Assembly: GCA_016194375.1 (NCBI GenBank)
Contig: JACQBU010000033.1
Coordinates: 1 to 38,466 of the forward strand
Source of the DNA: Nitrospinota bacterium
Lineage (GTDB): Bacteria > Nitrospinota_A > UBA7883 > JACRGQ01
Length of the DNA stretch: 38,466 nt
Reading direction: 5' to 3'
How positions within the stretch are numbered: position 1 is the stretch's first letter; the number at the start of each line of letters is the position of its first letter. A program made the position numbers and the translations under genes. Below, in pieces: positions 17,656 to 25,358 of this stretch. Under the pieces are notes generated by a model, which saw nothing but the letters and a program-made list of their open reading frames with translations, searched no databases and was not told the origin of the DNA.

Positions 17656-18369
17656 ATGAAATTATTAATCAGCGTCATTGACCCCTTGGAATGCACGGCC
17701 TTCTCGCGGTGGCCGGATTACCTTGACGTAAAAAACCCCTCCGACGGCTCGCTCGGAAAGCCCCGGCCGGGAGTCATCCGCGCCGTGCGCGAGTTTATCG
17801 GCGGGAGAATCGTAATTTCCGCCGCTATTGGAGACGCCTCCGACGACGCCGAACTTTACTCCAAACGCGCGGTCATGGCGGCCGGGGAGGGGGCGGATAT
17901 CATCAAGGTCGGCCTGTTTTCCTTTTCGTCGCGCCGGGCGGTGGTTAAATTTTTACAGAAAATCGGCGACTCCTTGAAAGACTCCGGCGGTCAAAAAAAA
18001 ATCGTTCCTGCCGTTTATGCCGACGTCGCCGACAAAAATTTAATTAGAAAATTCCCGCGCCTTGCCCGCGAGGCCGGAGCGTGGGGGTGCCTGATAGACA
18101 CGTTTGACAAGTCGCGGGGAAGCCTTTCGGCTCATCTTGATTTGGACGCGCTAAGGCGCTTCACAGCCTCGTGCCGAGAAAACGGGGTCGTCAGCGCGCT
18201 TGCCGGCGGCCTGCGCATGGAGGATTTTGACTGGCTCTCCAACGTGAACCCCGACGTCGCCGGCTTCCGCTCCGCCGTCGTCACTAACGGCCGCGGCGAG
18301 GTTGGAATAGATGCGAGAAAGTTGGAGGGTTTATACTCTAAGGTTGAAGGCGGCAAATTCAAGGTATAA
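17656..18369 (+). CDS. mfnB: (5-formylfuran-3-yl)methyl phosphate synthase MfnB
   Basis: Makes the furan ring of methanofuran from two molecules of glyceraldehyde-3-phosphate. 237 residues, TIM-barrel family (formerly DUF556). Seen: MKLLISVID at the start, YLDVKNPSDGSLG with K26 as the likely Schiff-base lysine, IIKVGL with K84, and LIDTFDKSRGSL with D148 and K152; these correspond to the catalytic residues of the archaeal enzyme. Bacterial homologs occur in organisms that use tetrahydromethanopterin/methanofuran C1 chemistry. It stands alone here, 13 kb from mfnD and mfnF. No obvious ribosome site precedes the ATG. Confidence 0.92.
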   Translation: MKLLISVIDPLECTAFSRWPDYLDVKNPSDGSLGKPRPGVIRAVREFIGGRIVISAAIGDASDDAELYSKRAVMAAGEGADIIKVGLFSFSSRRAVVKFLQKIGDSLKDSGGQKKIVPAVYADVADKNLIRKFPRLAREAGAWGCLIDTFDKSRGSLSAHLDLDALRRFTASCRENGVVSALAGGLRMEDFDWLSNVNPDVAGFRSAVVTNGRGEVGIDARKLEGLYSKVEGGKFKV

Positions 18370-18414
18370 TCTCCGGCAAGTTTTAGAGTGACGAATTAAT
18401 GATGGGAGGGCATT

Positions 18415-19325
18415 TTGGCAGTTCCTGATTTTCAATCGGTTTTCTTGCCGCTTTTAAAATAATCGAAAAACGCGGCGCCGTTTCACTTCGTGATTCGATA
18501 GACTTGACCGCTGATTATTTCAATTTAACTCCGGAAGAGAGGAACACACTTCTCCCGAGCGGAAAGCAAACCATTATTTCAAACAGGGTTGGTTGGGCGC
18601 GTACCTATTTGAAGAAGGCCGGACTTATTCATTCTCCGCAACGTGGCGTGGTCTCTTTAACAGATAGGGGGAAAAAGGTCTTGTCAGAGAATCACCCAGA
18701 AATCAGGGTTAGCTTTCTCCGTCAGTTCCCGGAGTTCAAATCCTTCCATGCTTATCAAAATGAAAAGGGGGTGCAGGTTGGGAGGGAGCCGACCGTTAAG
18801 CCAGAAGATTCCACACCGGAAGAAATTCTTGAGCAGACCTATTCTGATCTAAGGGGTGGCTTGTTGGATGACATATTGGAAAAAGTAAAGTCCTGTTCCC
18901 CGAAATTCTTTGAAAGGCTTGTGGTTGATGTAGTTGTTAAAATGGGGTGCGGGGGTTCCAGAAGGGAAGCTGGCCAGGCAATTGGCCAAAGCGGGGACGA
19001 GGGCATTGACGGCATCATCAACGAGGATCGTCTTGGATTGGATGTGATATATCTTCAGGCCAAGAGGTGGCAGGAAAATGTGGGGCGTCCGGAAATCCAG
19101 AAATTTGCGGGCGCTCTTCAAGGCAAAAGGGCAAAAAAAGGGATTTTTATAACGACCTCTGATTTCACAAACGAGGCGAAGGAATTCGCAAAAAACATTG
19201 AATCCAAAATCATCCTTATTTCCGGCGGACAACTGGCGGAAATTATGTGGGAGTTCAATATCGGAGTTTCGTCGGCGGAAAATTACGAAATAAAGAAGCT
19301 GGACTCGGATTTTTTCGAGGAATAG
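18415..19325 (+). CDS. mrr: Mrr-type restriction endonuclease with an internal -1 frameshift
   Basis: Mrr-like enzymes cleave modified DNA. The gene starts at TTG 18415 behind GGAGG and reads AVPDFQSVFLPLLK, then meets TAA at 18460. The -1 frame continues at once with IIEKRGAVSLRDSIDLTADYFN, and the whole joined product is 303 residues, matching E. coli Mrr in length and order. The N-terminal winged helix includes LPSGKQ and NRVGWARTYLKKAGL. The catalytic domain has FERLVVDVVVKMG, GDEGIDGII, LQAKRWQENVGRPEIQKFAGAL and GIFITTSDFT; the D and QAK residues of the PD-(D/E)xK site are present. The shift point is TTTAAAA. Base composition is more AT-rich than in the neighbours, suggesting transfer. 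Confidence 0.88.
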
Positions 19326-19333
19326 AATTTGTT

Positions 19334-19362
19334 GGTAGGGGGCAGGCCCCCGCGCCTGCCCA
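19334..19362. repeat. REP-like palindrome upstream of the transposase gene
   Basis: GGGCAGG and CCTGCCC form an inverted repeat with a C/G-rich loop, inside a G/C-rich patch within otherwise AT-rich DNA, about 25 bases before the transposase ATG. REP-associated tyrosine transposases usually act on such palindromes. Confidence 0.5.
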
Positions 19363-19387
19363 TTTGGGAATCCGCGTACATATTTAT

Positions 19388-19993
19388 ATGGTAGATAAAT
19401 CGATTGGCAGACGTTCAATCCGGCTCAAGGCCTATGATTATTCCCTGGCTGGGGCGTATTTTGTCACAATATGCACAATGGACAGAAAATGCATTTTGGG
19501 AAAAATTCAAAACAAGGAGGTGTCGTTAAATTCCTTAGGACTGATGGTTCAACAGGTTTGGGGAGAATTACCGACCAAATATCCCGGAGTGGCCGTTGAC
19601 CAGTTTGTCGTCATGCCCAACCACATTCATGGCATTGTCATCCTTAACAATGCAGCCTCTTATGGGCAACCGCAGGGGGTTGCCCCTACATATTCGCTTC
19701 CCATGGTGGTTCATCGGTTTAAATCGTTTACGACCTACTTGTACCGGAAAAATTTGCGAAATAGTTCTTCGGAGAATCCGGCGGGCGGATTATGGCAACG
19801 TAATTATTTTGAGCACATAATTCGAAACGAAGAATCATTGGGCAAGATTCGCAATTATATTTTCACCAATCCCGCTACATGGGAATCTGATTTGGAAAAC
19901 AAAAAGAACCAGCGCGAATTGCATGCGATTGACTATTACAACAATATTTCCGGAACCACCAAACCGTCAATACTTCCAAAGAAAAATGATTAG
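19388..19993 (+). CDS. REP-associated tyrosine transposase (RAYT, IS200-like Y1)
   Basis: A 201-residue single-strand DNA transposase-like protein. Start ATG 19388 (MVDKSIGRRSIRLKAYDY) gives the usual N-terminus RRS.RL..YDYS..G.YFVTICT. The HUH motif is VVMPNHIHGIVIL; the likely nucleophile is the Tyr of RNYIFTNPATW; LWQRNYFEHIIRNEESLGKI is characteristic. Residues around ASYGQPQGVAPTYS are encoded by a palindrome, GGGCAACC...GGTTGCCC, so a REP-like sequence appears to sit inside the gene as a tolerated in-frame insert. It overlaps the end of the converging aldolase gene by about three bases. Confidence 0.88.
   Translation: MVDKSIGRRSIRLKAYDYSLAGAYFVTICTMDRKCILGKIQNKEVSLNSLGLMVQQVWGELPTKYPGVAVDQFVVMPNHIHGIVILNNAASYGQPQGVAPTYSLPMVVHRFKSFTTYLYRKNLRNSSSENPAGGLWQRNYFEHIIRNEESLGKIRNYIFTNPATWESDLENKKNQRELHAIDYYNNISGTTKPSILPKKND
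19661..19686. repeat. REP-like palindrome inside the transposase coding sequence
   Basis: GGGCAACC and GGTTGCCC are perfect complements separated by a six-base spacer, flanked by TAT and CTACATA. The segment encodes a loop absent from many RAYT proteins. Confidence 0.6.
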
Positions 19994-20826
19994 GAAAACT
20001 TTCTTAATTCCGCCATCACTTCGCGGGTGATTAACTCCACAAGCCGGTCGTCGTTTCTCAACGGGCCACCGTATTCCGGCAATTTGGCAGAAGGCGCATC
20101 GTCGGAGTCTCGGGCCGCTACGGCACCGATGGAACAGCCGTACTTGCCGCAGGCGTTGCAGTCGTTGCACGTAACCCTTCTTTCCGGCAGTCCGAGGCCG
20201 GAGCGAATTTTTAACAGCTCGTCAACCTGCGTCCCGGTGAGCGGACGAGCGCCTCCAAGCGACCGCGCGTAATAAGTTATTTCCGCCGCGTGCTCCATGC
20301 GCTCAAGAGTGTTGTACGCGTCAAAAATTGTTTTTCCCACGGTCACCGACCCGTGACGCTCCAAGATGACGGCGTCGTATTCCCGAATCGGCATTTCAAT
20401 GGACTTTGGCACTTCTTCCGTCGTCGGCGGAGCATAATCCGCCGTGGGGATGGAACCGAGCGTAAAAACAACCTCCGGCAGGAGGCATTGGGCAAGATGA
20501 ATCCCCGCCACGGAAAACGCCACGCACATCGTCGGATGCGCGTGTATCACTCCATTCACGTCCGGCCTCTGCCTATAGCATTGCAGGTGGAGCGCAAGCT
20601 CGCTCGAGGGGTTCAGGCGGCCGGATATTCTTTTTCCGGTCATGTCCACGACTATCAGGTCGTCCTCGTCTAAAAACCCCTTGTGAACGCCAGTGGGGGT
20701 CGTGAGTATGCGGTCGTCGCCGAGCTTCACCGAGAAGTTGCCGTCGGTGGAGGATATCCACCCCTTTTGGTGGATTCTTTTTCCCACCTCGACGAGGTCC
20801 CTTCTGTGTTGAAACTCGGTTTTCAT
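19990..20826 (-). CDS. Microcompartment-associated class II aldolase (fuculose-phosphate aldolase-like)
   Basis: 278 residues. Class II aldolase/adducin fold: the strong SSTDGNFSVKL and TPTGVHKG motifs, zinc ligands in VIHAHPTMC and ILERHGSVTVG, consistent with L-fuculose- or L-rhamnulose-1-phosphate cleavage to dihydroxyacetone phosphate and lactaldehyde. After about residue 215 there is an extension: a CNDCNACGKYGC cysteine cluster, a flexible linker, then an amphipathic C-terminal helix (DRLVELITREVMAELRKF) of the kind that targets enzymes into microcompartments. It is the last gene of the operon; its ATG overlaps the stop of the preceding shell gene. The substrate is inferred from the family only. 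Confidence 0.88.
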   Translation of the reverse strand: MKTEFQHRRDLVEVGKRIHQKGWISSTDGNFSVKLGDDRILTTPTGVHKGFLDEDDLIVVDMTGKRISGRLNPSSELALHLQCYRQRPDVNGVIHAHPTMCVAFSVAGIHLAQCLLPEVVFTLGSIPTADYAPPTTEEVPKSIEMPIREYDAVILERHGSVTVGKTIFDAYNTLERMEHAAEITYYARSLGGARPLTGTQVDELLKIRSGLGLPERRVTCNDCNACGKYGCSIGAVAARDSDDAPSAKLPEYGGPLRNDDRLVELITREVMAELRKFS

Positions 20827-21089
20827 CTTTGCACCTCGTCCACGATTCCGACTATGACCGAATGAACGGGCGCGTCGTCGTTCATGAATAGCTGTCGCGC
20901 GGCGTTTCCCTCCGTCTCGACAAGCGCGATATCGCCCGGACCAGCCTGGACGAAGTCGCAGGAGAGAAACGTCTCCCCCTGCGGTTTCAATTCCGGGTCA
21001 AGCGGCTGGACGACCATTATCTTCACGCCGTTATATACTGGCTCCTGCAAAGAGGTCGTGACGTTGCCAACGACCCGGCAGATTTTCAT
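20823..21089 (-). CDS. Microcompartment vertex protein (EutN/CcmL family), copy 1
   Basis: 88 residues. EutN/CcmL pentamers cap the vertices of the polyhedral shell. Seen: KICRVVGNVTTSLQEPVYNGVKIMVVQPLD at the start, the central FVQAGPGDIALVETEGNAARQLF with the GPGD turn and small residues that line the pore, and the C-terminal VIVGIVDEV. The start overlaps the stop of the second vertex gene and the stop overlaps the aldolase start, so translation is probably coupled. Confidence 0.93.
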   Translation of the reverse strand: MKICRVVGNVTTSLQEPVYNGVKIMVVQPLDPELKPQGETFLSCDFVQAGPGDIALVETEGNAARQLFMNDDAPVHSVIVGIVDEVQR

Positions 21090-21364
21090 TCGACCTCCCT
21101 GTTAATCGGCTCGTCAACCACGCCCACGATCCCTGCGTCAACCGGGGCGTCGGGAGACGGCAGGCCCAGCATCGCTTCCCTGCCCACAACGTAGGTGACC
21201 ACGCATCCGGGGCCGGCCTGCATATTGGGGTCTACGGCTATAACTGGATCCCCCTTCTGCCTTAGCCTGTCGTCCACCGGCTGGAGCAAAAGCAGTTTTA
21301 CGCCTTGTAACGCCGGGTGTTTTTGAGTGGCGACCACCGTGCCTATCACTTTTGCAAGATGCAT
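21086..21364 (-). CDS. Microcompartment vertex protein (EutN/CcmL family), copy 2
   Basis: 92 residues with the same fold: LAKVIGTVVATQKHPALQGVKLLLLQPVD, MQAGPGCVVTYVVGREAML and AGIVGVVDE. It is clearly different in sequence from the neighbouring copy, so the two are old paralogs rather than a fresh duplication. Its start lies directly after the stop of the PduT-like gene. Confidence 0.93.
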   Translation of the reverse strand: MHLAKVIGTVVATQKHPALQGVKLLLLQPVDDRLRQKGDPVIAVDPNMQAGPGCVVTYVVGREAMLGLPSPDAPVDAGIVGVVDEPINREVE

Positions 21365-21365
21365 C

Positions 21366-21944
21366 TCAGGTCACCTTCCTTATCAGGTCGGCGTGCGGAC
21401 GGGGGATAATCTCCACCGCAACCAACGCCCCCAGGTGTTCTATCGCCTTTTTTCCCGCCTCAATACCGGCCTCGACGTCCGCTATTTCGCCAGTCATGGT
21501 GAAAAAAGACTTGCCGCCCAGCCCGTTCGCCAGCCGCATCTCTATAAGGTGCGTTCTGGCCGCCTTCACCGCGGCGTCCCCCGCCAGTATCGTGGAGGCC
21601 ACCGTGAAGGTCTCGAACACGGCCAGTGCGTCAACCGCGGGCGGTACGGCGCACGCCTCCATCGCGGGCACAAGTTGTAGGTCGGCGTTGGGGAGGAAAA
21701 GCTCGTCCACCATCATATCCGCGCCGATTTCGACGCCCGCCTTAAAAGACTCCTCCACCGGCCCCACCGGCCCCGCAAAAAGCACCATGTATTTGCCGGG
21801 GCAGAGCGAGCGCGCGTCCAGTAGTTGGATGTCCGCCCGTTTAAGGGTCTCGTCGCACACCCGGACGCCGCGCGCAATCGAGCGAAGCTCCAGCAGGGCC
21901 AGGGCTGGGCGCTCAATCGCCGACGGTTTTGAGAATCCGGTCAT
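21366..21944 (-). CDS. pduT: PduT-like tandem BMC-domain shell protein with Fe-S cysteine
   Basis: 192 residues, two BMC domains in tandem that form a trimeric shell tile. It follows the PduT pattern: ALALLELRSIARGV, then SLCPGKYMVLFAGPVG, then the second domain ALAVFETFTVAS and GLGGKSFFTMTGEIADV, ending IIPRPHADL. In PduT the Cys of the CPGK motif provides, from three subunits, the ligands of a 4Fe-4S cluster at the pore; here Cys48 is at the same place. It is transcribed immediately after the PduS-like gene, as expected for partners that pass electrons across the shell. Confidence 0.92.
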   Translation of the reverse strand: MTGFSKPSAIERPALALLELRSIARGVRVCDETLKRADIQLLDARSLCPGKYMVLFAGPVGPVEESFKAGVEIGADMMVDELFLPNADLQLVPAMEACAVPPAVDALAVFETFTVASTILAGDAAVKAARTHLIEMRLANGLGGKSFFTMTGEIADVEAGIEAGKKAIEHLGALVAVEIIPRPHADLIRKVT

Positions 21945-21945
21945 T

Positions 21946-23265
21946 CTAAGCCCCCCGCCTTTCGATCCTTATCCTGCCGTTTATTTTTGTGACGACCCCC
22001 GCGATGGAGGCGTGGACGTCGGCTCCAAGCTTGCCTGAGGCGATTTTTCCGACGACCGTCCCTCGCCCGACCTTGTCCCCAATCCTGACAACCGGCTCCG
22101 CCGCCACTCCGATGTGCATGGATAGCGGGATTTCGACGGCGTCGACGTCCCACTCCTTCCCGTGGAATTCCGGCGCCAAGTCGTAACCGGAGACGCCGAT
22201 CCTCCTTGTAAGCTTCCCCTTTGGGACGCGCCTATGCTCCCTGTACAAATCGGCCTCGCATTTTTTATTCCTTTTCCGCAACCAGATCTTCCTTGCTGAA
22301 AGCGACGCCTTGAATTCCCGGTAAAACCGGCGCGGCGAAAGCGACAACGGGCACGCGAAAAGGTCGCACACCCCGCACTCGCAACAAAGGAAGGAGTCGG
22401 TGACGGTTTCGACTTCCGGCTCGCGTTGCTCGTTCATCACCCGCATTATCATGTGCGGCTTCAGGGAATGCCCCTGAAGGTATCGCGGACAAAAGTCCGT
22501 GCAGTACCTGCATTGCTCGCACGCGCCCCTGCTAAGGCGGATGTCGGCGGAGAGCGGCCTGGACAGCCTCTGGGCCAGCGGGTTGTCGCGGGGGAGTAGA
22601 AACAGCCCGCCGGTGGTCTTTGTGACGACCTCCTTGGAAGGTTCGACGAGCCTGCCCATCATGGGGCCGTTCAGCAAGGCGACGCCATCATCGCGGATCG
22701 GGCCGCCGCAGGCCGCGATGACGTCGGACAGCGGAGTGCCGACCGGGATGACGTGAACCCCCGGCTTTGCCACCTCGCCCCCGACCGTAACGACCTTGCT
22801 TGTCACGGCCTCCCCTTTAAGGGCTCGGGCGACGTTGGCGAGGGTGGTCACGTTTTGCACCAACACCCCGACGTCAATCGGAAGCCCCCCCTCGGGCGTT
22901 ATCTTTCCCGTCGCCTCGAAGGTTAGGATATGCTCGTCGCCGGCTGGGTAAAAATCGCCGAGCGCAAGTATTGAAACGTTTTTTGTAAGGTGTTTTTCAA
23001 GCTCCTTCGCTCCACGGGTGTTTTTTTCCTTGATGCAGACGACGCCTCTTTTCGCGCCGGTCGTTTCCATCACCGTTCTTAGGCCGTCTAGTATTTGTTC
23101 GGCGCGGTCGAGCATGACGAACTGGTCGGAGTGCAACAGCGGCTCGCACTCGGCCCCGTTTGCCAACACCACGTCGACTCGGGCGCCGATCTTGGCGTGC
23201 GTCGGAAAGCCGGCCCCACCGGCCCCGACGACCCCGGCGTTTTTCACCAGCTCCGCGTGATTCAT
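21946..23265 (-). CDS. pduS: PduS-like RnfC-family flavo/iron-sulfur protein
   Basis: 439 residues from ATG 23265, which overlaps the stop of the dehydrogenase gene as ATGA; an in-frame ATG at 23295 is less likely. RnfC/complex I 51-kDa-type start GVVGAGGAGFP with LANGAECEPLL (flavin/NAD region), an SLBB-like middle, two 4Fe-4S motifs at Cys249/252/255/259 and Cys294/297/300/305, and a C-terminal barrel-sandwich (HIGVAAEPVVRIGDKVGRGTVVGKI). In the propanediol shell PduS is a cobalamin reductase; no B12 enzyme is present here, so a more general redox role such as NADH re-oxidation through PduT is inferred. Confidence 0.9.
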   Translation of the reverse strand: MNHAELVKNAGVVGAGGAGFPTHAKIGARVDVVLANGAECEPLLHSDQFVMLDRAEQILDGLRTVMETTGAKRGVVCIKEKNTRGAKELEKHLTKNVSILALGDFYPAGDEHILTFEATGKITPEGGLPIDVGVLVQNVTTLANVARALKGEAVTSKVVTVGGEVAKPGVHVIPVGTPLSDVIAACGGPIRDDGVALLNGPMMGRLVEPSKEVVTKTTGGLFLLPRDNPLAQRLSRPLSADIRLSRGACEQCRYCTDFCPRYLQGHSLKPHMIMRVMNEQREPEVETVTDSFLCCECGVCDLFACPLSLSPRRFYREFKASLSARKIWLRKRNKKCEADLYREHRRVPKGKLTRRIGVSGYDLAPEFHGKEWDVDAVEIPLSMHIGVAAEPVVRIGDKVGRGTVVGKIASGKLGADVHASIAGVVTKINGRIRIERRGA

Positions 23266-24704
23266 ATAATCCTGAAACTGTCCATAAGGGTGCATCTTCG
23301 TTCGCGGGTAAAATTAACGGCGGTTGTGAGACCCTCGCCGGTGGGGCTTGCTATGGTGAAGGATGTGTGCCCCTCCCCTCCGAAGCCTATCCCGGCGAGC
23401 GACGGCCCGTTCTTGACGAATATCGAGGAGTCGACCGCCTGCGCCATCGCGCTTAAGTTCTCGATGTTGCGGGAGTGCATAACGGCCGTGTGGCGGAACC
23501 CGTGCTCCACCTCTATCGCCGCGCCTATGGCGGCATTGACGTTCTTCACGCGCACAAGCCCCACGACCGGCGTCGAAAGCTCCATCTGCACGAACGGATG
23601 GTCCTTCGGAAGGTCAGCGACCAACAGCCTAACGCCCGGTTTCGCGTCCGCGTCAATCCGTTTTAATATTTCGCGCGCGTCCTTGCCGACCCATTCCTTG
23701 TTGACCGCGCCGTGACCGCCGTTGCCCGACGGGGCGCTTTCAACGAGGATTTTCTCGAGTCGCCGCACCTGGTGCTGGTTAAGGAGGTACGCGCCGTTCT
23801 TGGCCAACTCCGCCGACAACCTGTCCGCAATGGACTCGACCGCAATGATCTCCTTTTCGAGTATGCAAACGATGTTGTTGTCGAACGAGGCCCCGTCCAC
23901 TATGTGTTTTGCGGCCGCCGGAAGGTCTGCGGTTTCGTCCACCACGACCGGCGGGTTGCCGGGCCCGGCGGCTATCACCTTCTTGGCGCTCGCCATAGCG
24001 GCCTTTACGACCCCCGGACCGCCGGTTACGACCAGCAGGGCCACGTCGGCATGCCTCATCAGCTCGCCGGCCGTGGCTATGGTCGGTTTTTCCACGGTTG
24101 AGATGAGGTTCGCGGGGCCGCCGGCGGCCATCGCCGCCTCGTTAAGGAGGCTTATCACGAAGAGCGTAACTTCCCTTGCGGTCGGGTGGGCGTTTACCAC
24201 GATGGAGTTGCCGCCCGCAATCATCCCTATCGCGTTGTTGATAATCGTGGCCGTAGGATTGGTGCAGGGGGTGATGCATCCTATGACTCCGTAGGGGGCG
24301 TGCTCGGTCAGCGTAAGGCCGTGGTCGCCGGTTTGCGCCGAGGTCCTTAATATTTCTATCCCCGGCGTTTTTGTCGCGGCGAGGACGTTCTTCTGGATTT
24401 TGTGGTCAACCCGCCCCAAGCCGGTTTCGGCCACCGCCATCTTGGCCAGTGTTTCCGCTCCTGAGAGCGCGGCGGATCTGACGGCGGCGAGAACTTTCTC
24501 CCTTACCGCCAGCGGCTGGCTTTCAAGCGTCCCGAAGGCCGCCTTGGCCGCCGCAACCGCATCGTTGATGGTCTGAAAAACCCCCAGTCCCCTGCACTCC
24601 CGGGCCTCCGTCCGCGCGTTTGCCAAGGGAAGCGACGGGTCTTTGGATATTTTTTCCACCACCCGCCGGACAACCTCGGAAATCCGCTCTTCGCCCAGAT
24701 TCAT
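23262..24704 (-). CDS. CoA-acylating aldehyde dehydrogenase of the microcompartment (PduP/EutE-like)
   Basis: 480 residues. Converts an aldehyde, NAD+ and CoA to acyl-CoA and NADH inside the shell. The N-terminal helix (ERISEVVRRVVEKISK) fits an encapsulation peptide and is followed by a linker before the catalytic domain. Seen: APYGVIGCITPCTNPTAT, the cofactor and hinge region VTGGPGVVKAA, GPGNPPVVVDETAD and the nucleophile Cys280 in FDNNIVCILEKE. The closing part has EHGFRHTAVMHS. PduP and EutE share this pattern; the substrate (lactaldehyde if the aldolase cleaves fuculose- or rhamnulose-phosphate) is inferred from context. Confidence 0.93.
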   Translation of the reverse strand: MNLGEERISEVVRRVVEKISKDPSLPLANARTEARECRGLGVFQTINDAVAAAKAAFGTLESQPLAVREKVLAAVRSAALSGAETLAKMAVAETGLGRVDHKIQKNVLAATKTPGIEILRTSAQTGDHGLTLTEHAPYGVIGCITPCTNPTATIINNAIGMIAGGNSIVVNAHPTAREVTLFVISLLNEAAMAAGGPANLISTVEKPTIATAGELMRHADVALLVVTGGPGVVKAAMASAKKVIAAGPGNPPVVVDETADLPAAAKHIVDGASFDNNIVCILEKEIIAVESIADRLSAELAKNGAYLLNQHQVRRLEKILVESAPSGNGGHGAVNKEWVGKDAREILKRIDADAKPGVRLLVADLPKDHPFVQMELSTPVVGLVRVKNVNAAIGAAIEVEHGFRHTAVMHSRNIENLSAMAQAVDSSIFVKNGPSLAGIGFGGEGHTSFTIASPTGEGLTTAVNFTRERRCTLMDSFRII

Positions 24705-24716
24705 CGCCGCCTCCCA

Positions 24717-25040
24717 TCAGGCATGGACCGCCTCCATGCCGTGTTTTTCATAGATCGTCCTGCCGCCTATCTCCCACGTGTCCACTATTCCCATGACCAC
24801 CGCGTCTATCGGCCGGTTTTCGGTCAACGCGGTCTGGCGCGCGCTGGAGCCGGTGGCGAACAAAACGACCTCCCCCATCCCGGCCCCCACCGCGTCGGCC
24901 GCCACCACGTACTGGCCGGACTCCTTGCCCGCGACGTCCACCTGCTGGACGATCAACAACTTCAACCCCTCGAGCCTTTCGTCCTTCCTGCTGGAAACGA
25001 CGGTGCCGGTTATTTTTCCGAAAAGCATCGGACTAGCCAC
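24717..25040 (-). CDS. Microcompartment vertex protein (EutN/CcmL family), copy 3
   Basis: 107 residues from a GTG at 25040 that overlaps the BMC-H stop; ATG 25028 (MLFGKITG) is an alternative. Seen: [48 protein letters not shown] and [11 protein letters not shown]. The C-terminal tail ([16 protein letters not shown]) is longer than in the two downstream copies. Three different pentamer genes in one operon suggest mixed or alternative vertices. Confidence 0.92.
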   Translation of the reverse strand: MASPMLFGKITGTVVSSRKDERLEGLKLLIVQQVDVAGKESGQYVVAADAVGAGMGEVVLFATGSSARQTALTENRPIDAVVMGIVDTWEIGGRTIYEKHGMEAVHA

Positions 25041-25338
25041 TTTGCTCTTTTTTGGCCTGGTCGGTGCGCCCCAGGGGCAGGCAGACGTCCACGTTCAGGT
25101 GCGGGCGCGGAATGACGTGCACGCTGACAAGCTCGCCGACCTTTTCCGCCGCCCTGCTACCGGCCTCGGTGGCCGCCTTGACCGCCGCGACGTCGCCGCG
25201 CACTATCGCGGTGACGTAGCCGCCGCCGATTTTTTCGTAGCCGACCAACTCCACCTTCGCGGCCTTGACCATCGCGTCCGAGGCCTCCACCATCCCGACG
25301 AACCCTTTTGTCTCAATCAATCCCAACGCTTCCGGCAT
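25033..25338 (-). CDS. Microcompartment hexamer shell protein BMC-H
   Basis: 101 residues, the main facet tile and the only single-domain BMC protein in the operon. Seen: [53 protein letters not shown] and HVIPRPH. The pore loop at the KIGGGY position is small and glycine-rich. A GGAGAAG ribosome site precedes ATG 25338. The C-terminal tail after RPHLNVD is charged and likely flexible. Confidence 0.96.
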   Translation of the reverse strand: MPEALGLIETKGFVGMVEASDAMVKAAKVELVGYEKIGGGYVTAIVRGDVAAVKAATEAGSRAAEKVGELVSVHVIPRPHLNVDVCLPLGRTDQAKKEQSG

Positions 25339-25358
25339 AAACTTCTCCTATAAAAAAA

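Noticed and set aside
21946-23265. Assigning the PduS-like protein as a true cobalamin reductase
   Set aside because: No B12-dependent enzyme or B12 adenosyltransferase is encoded in the operon, so only the family and redox role are claimed.
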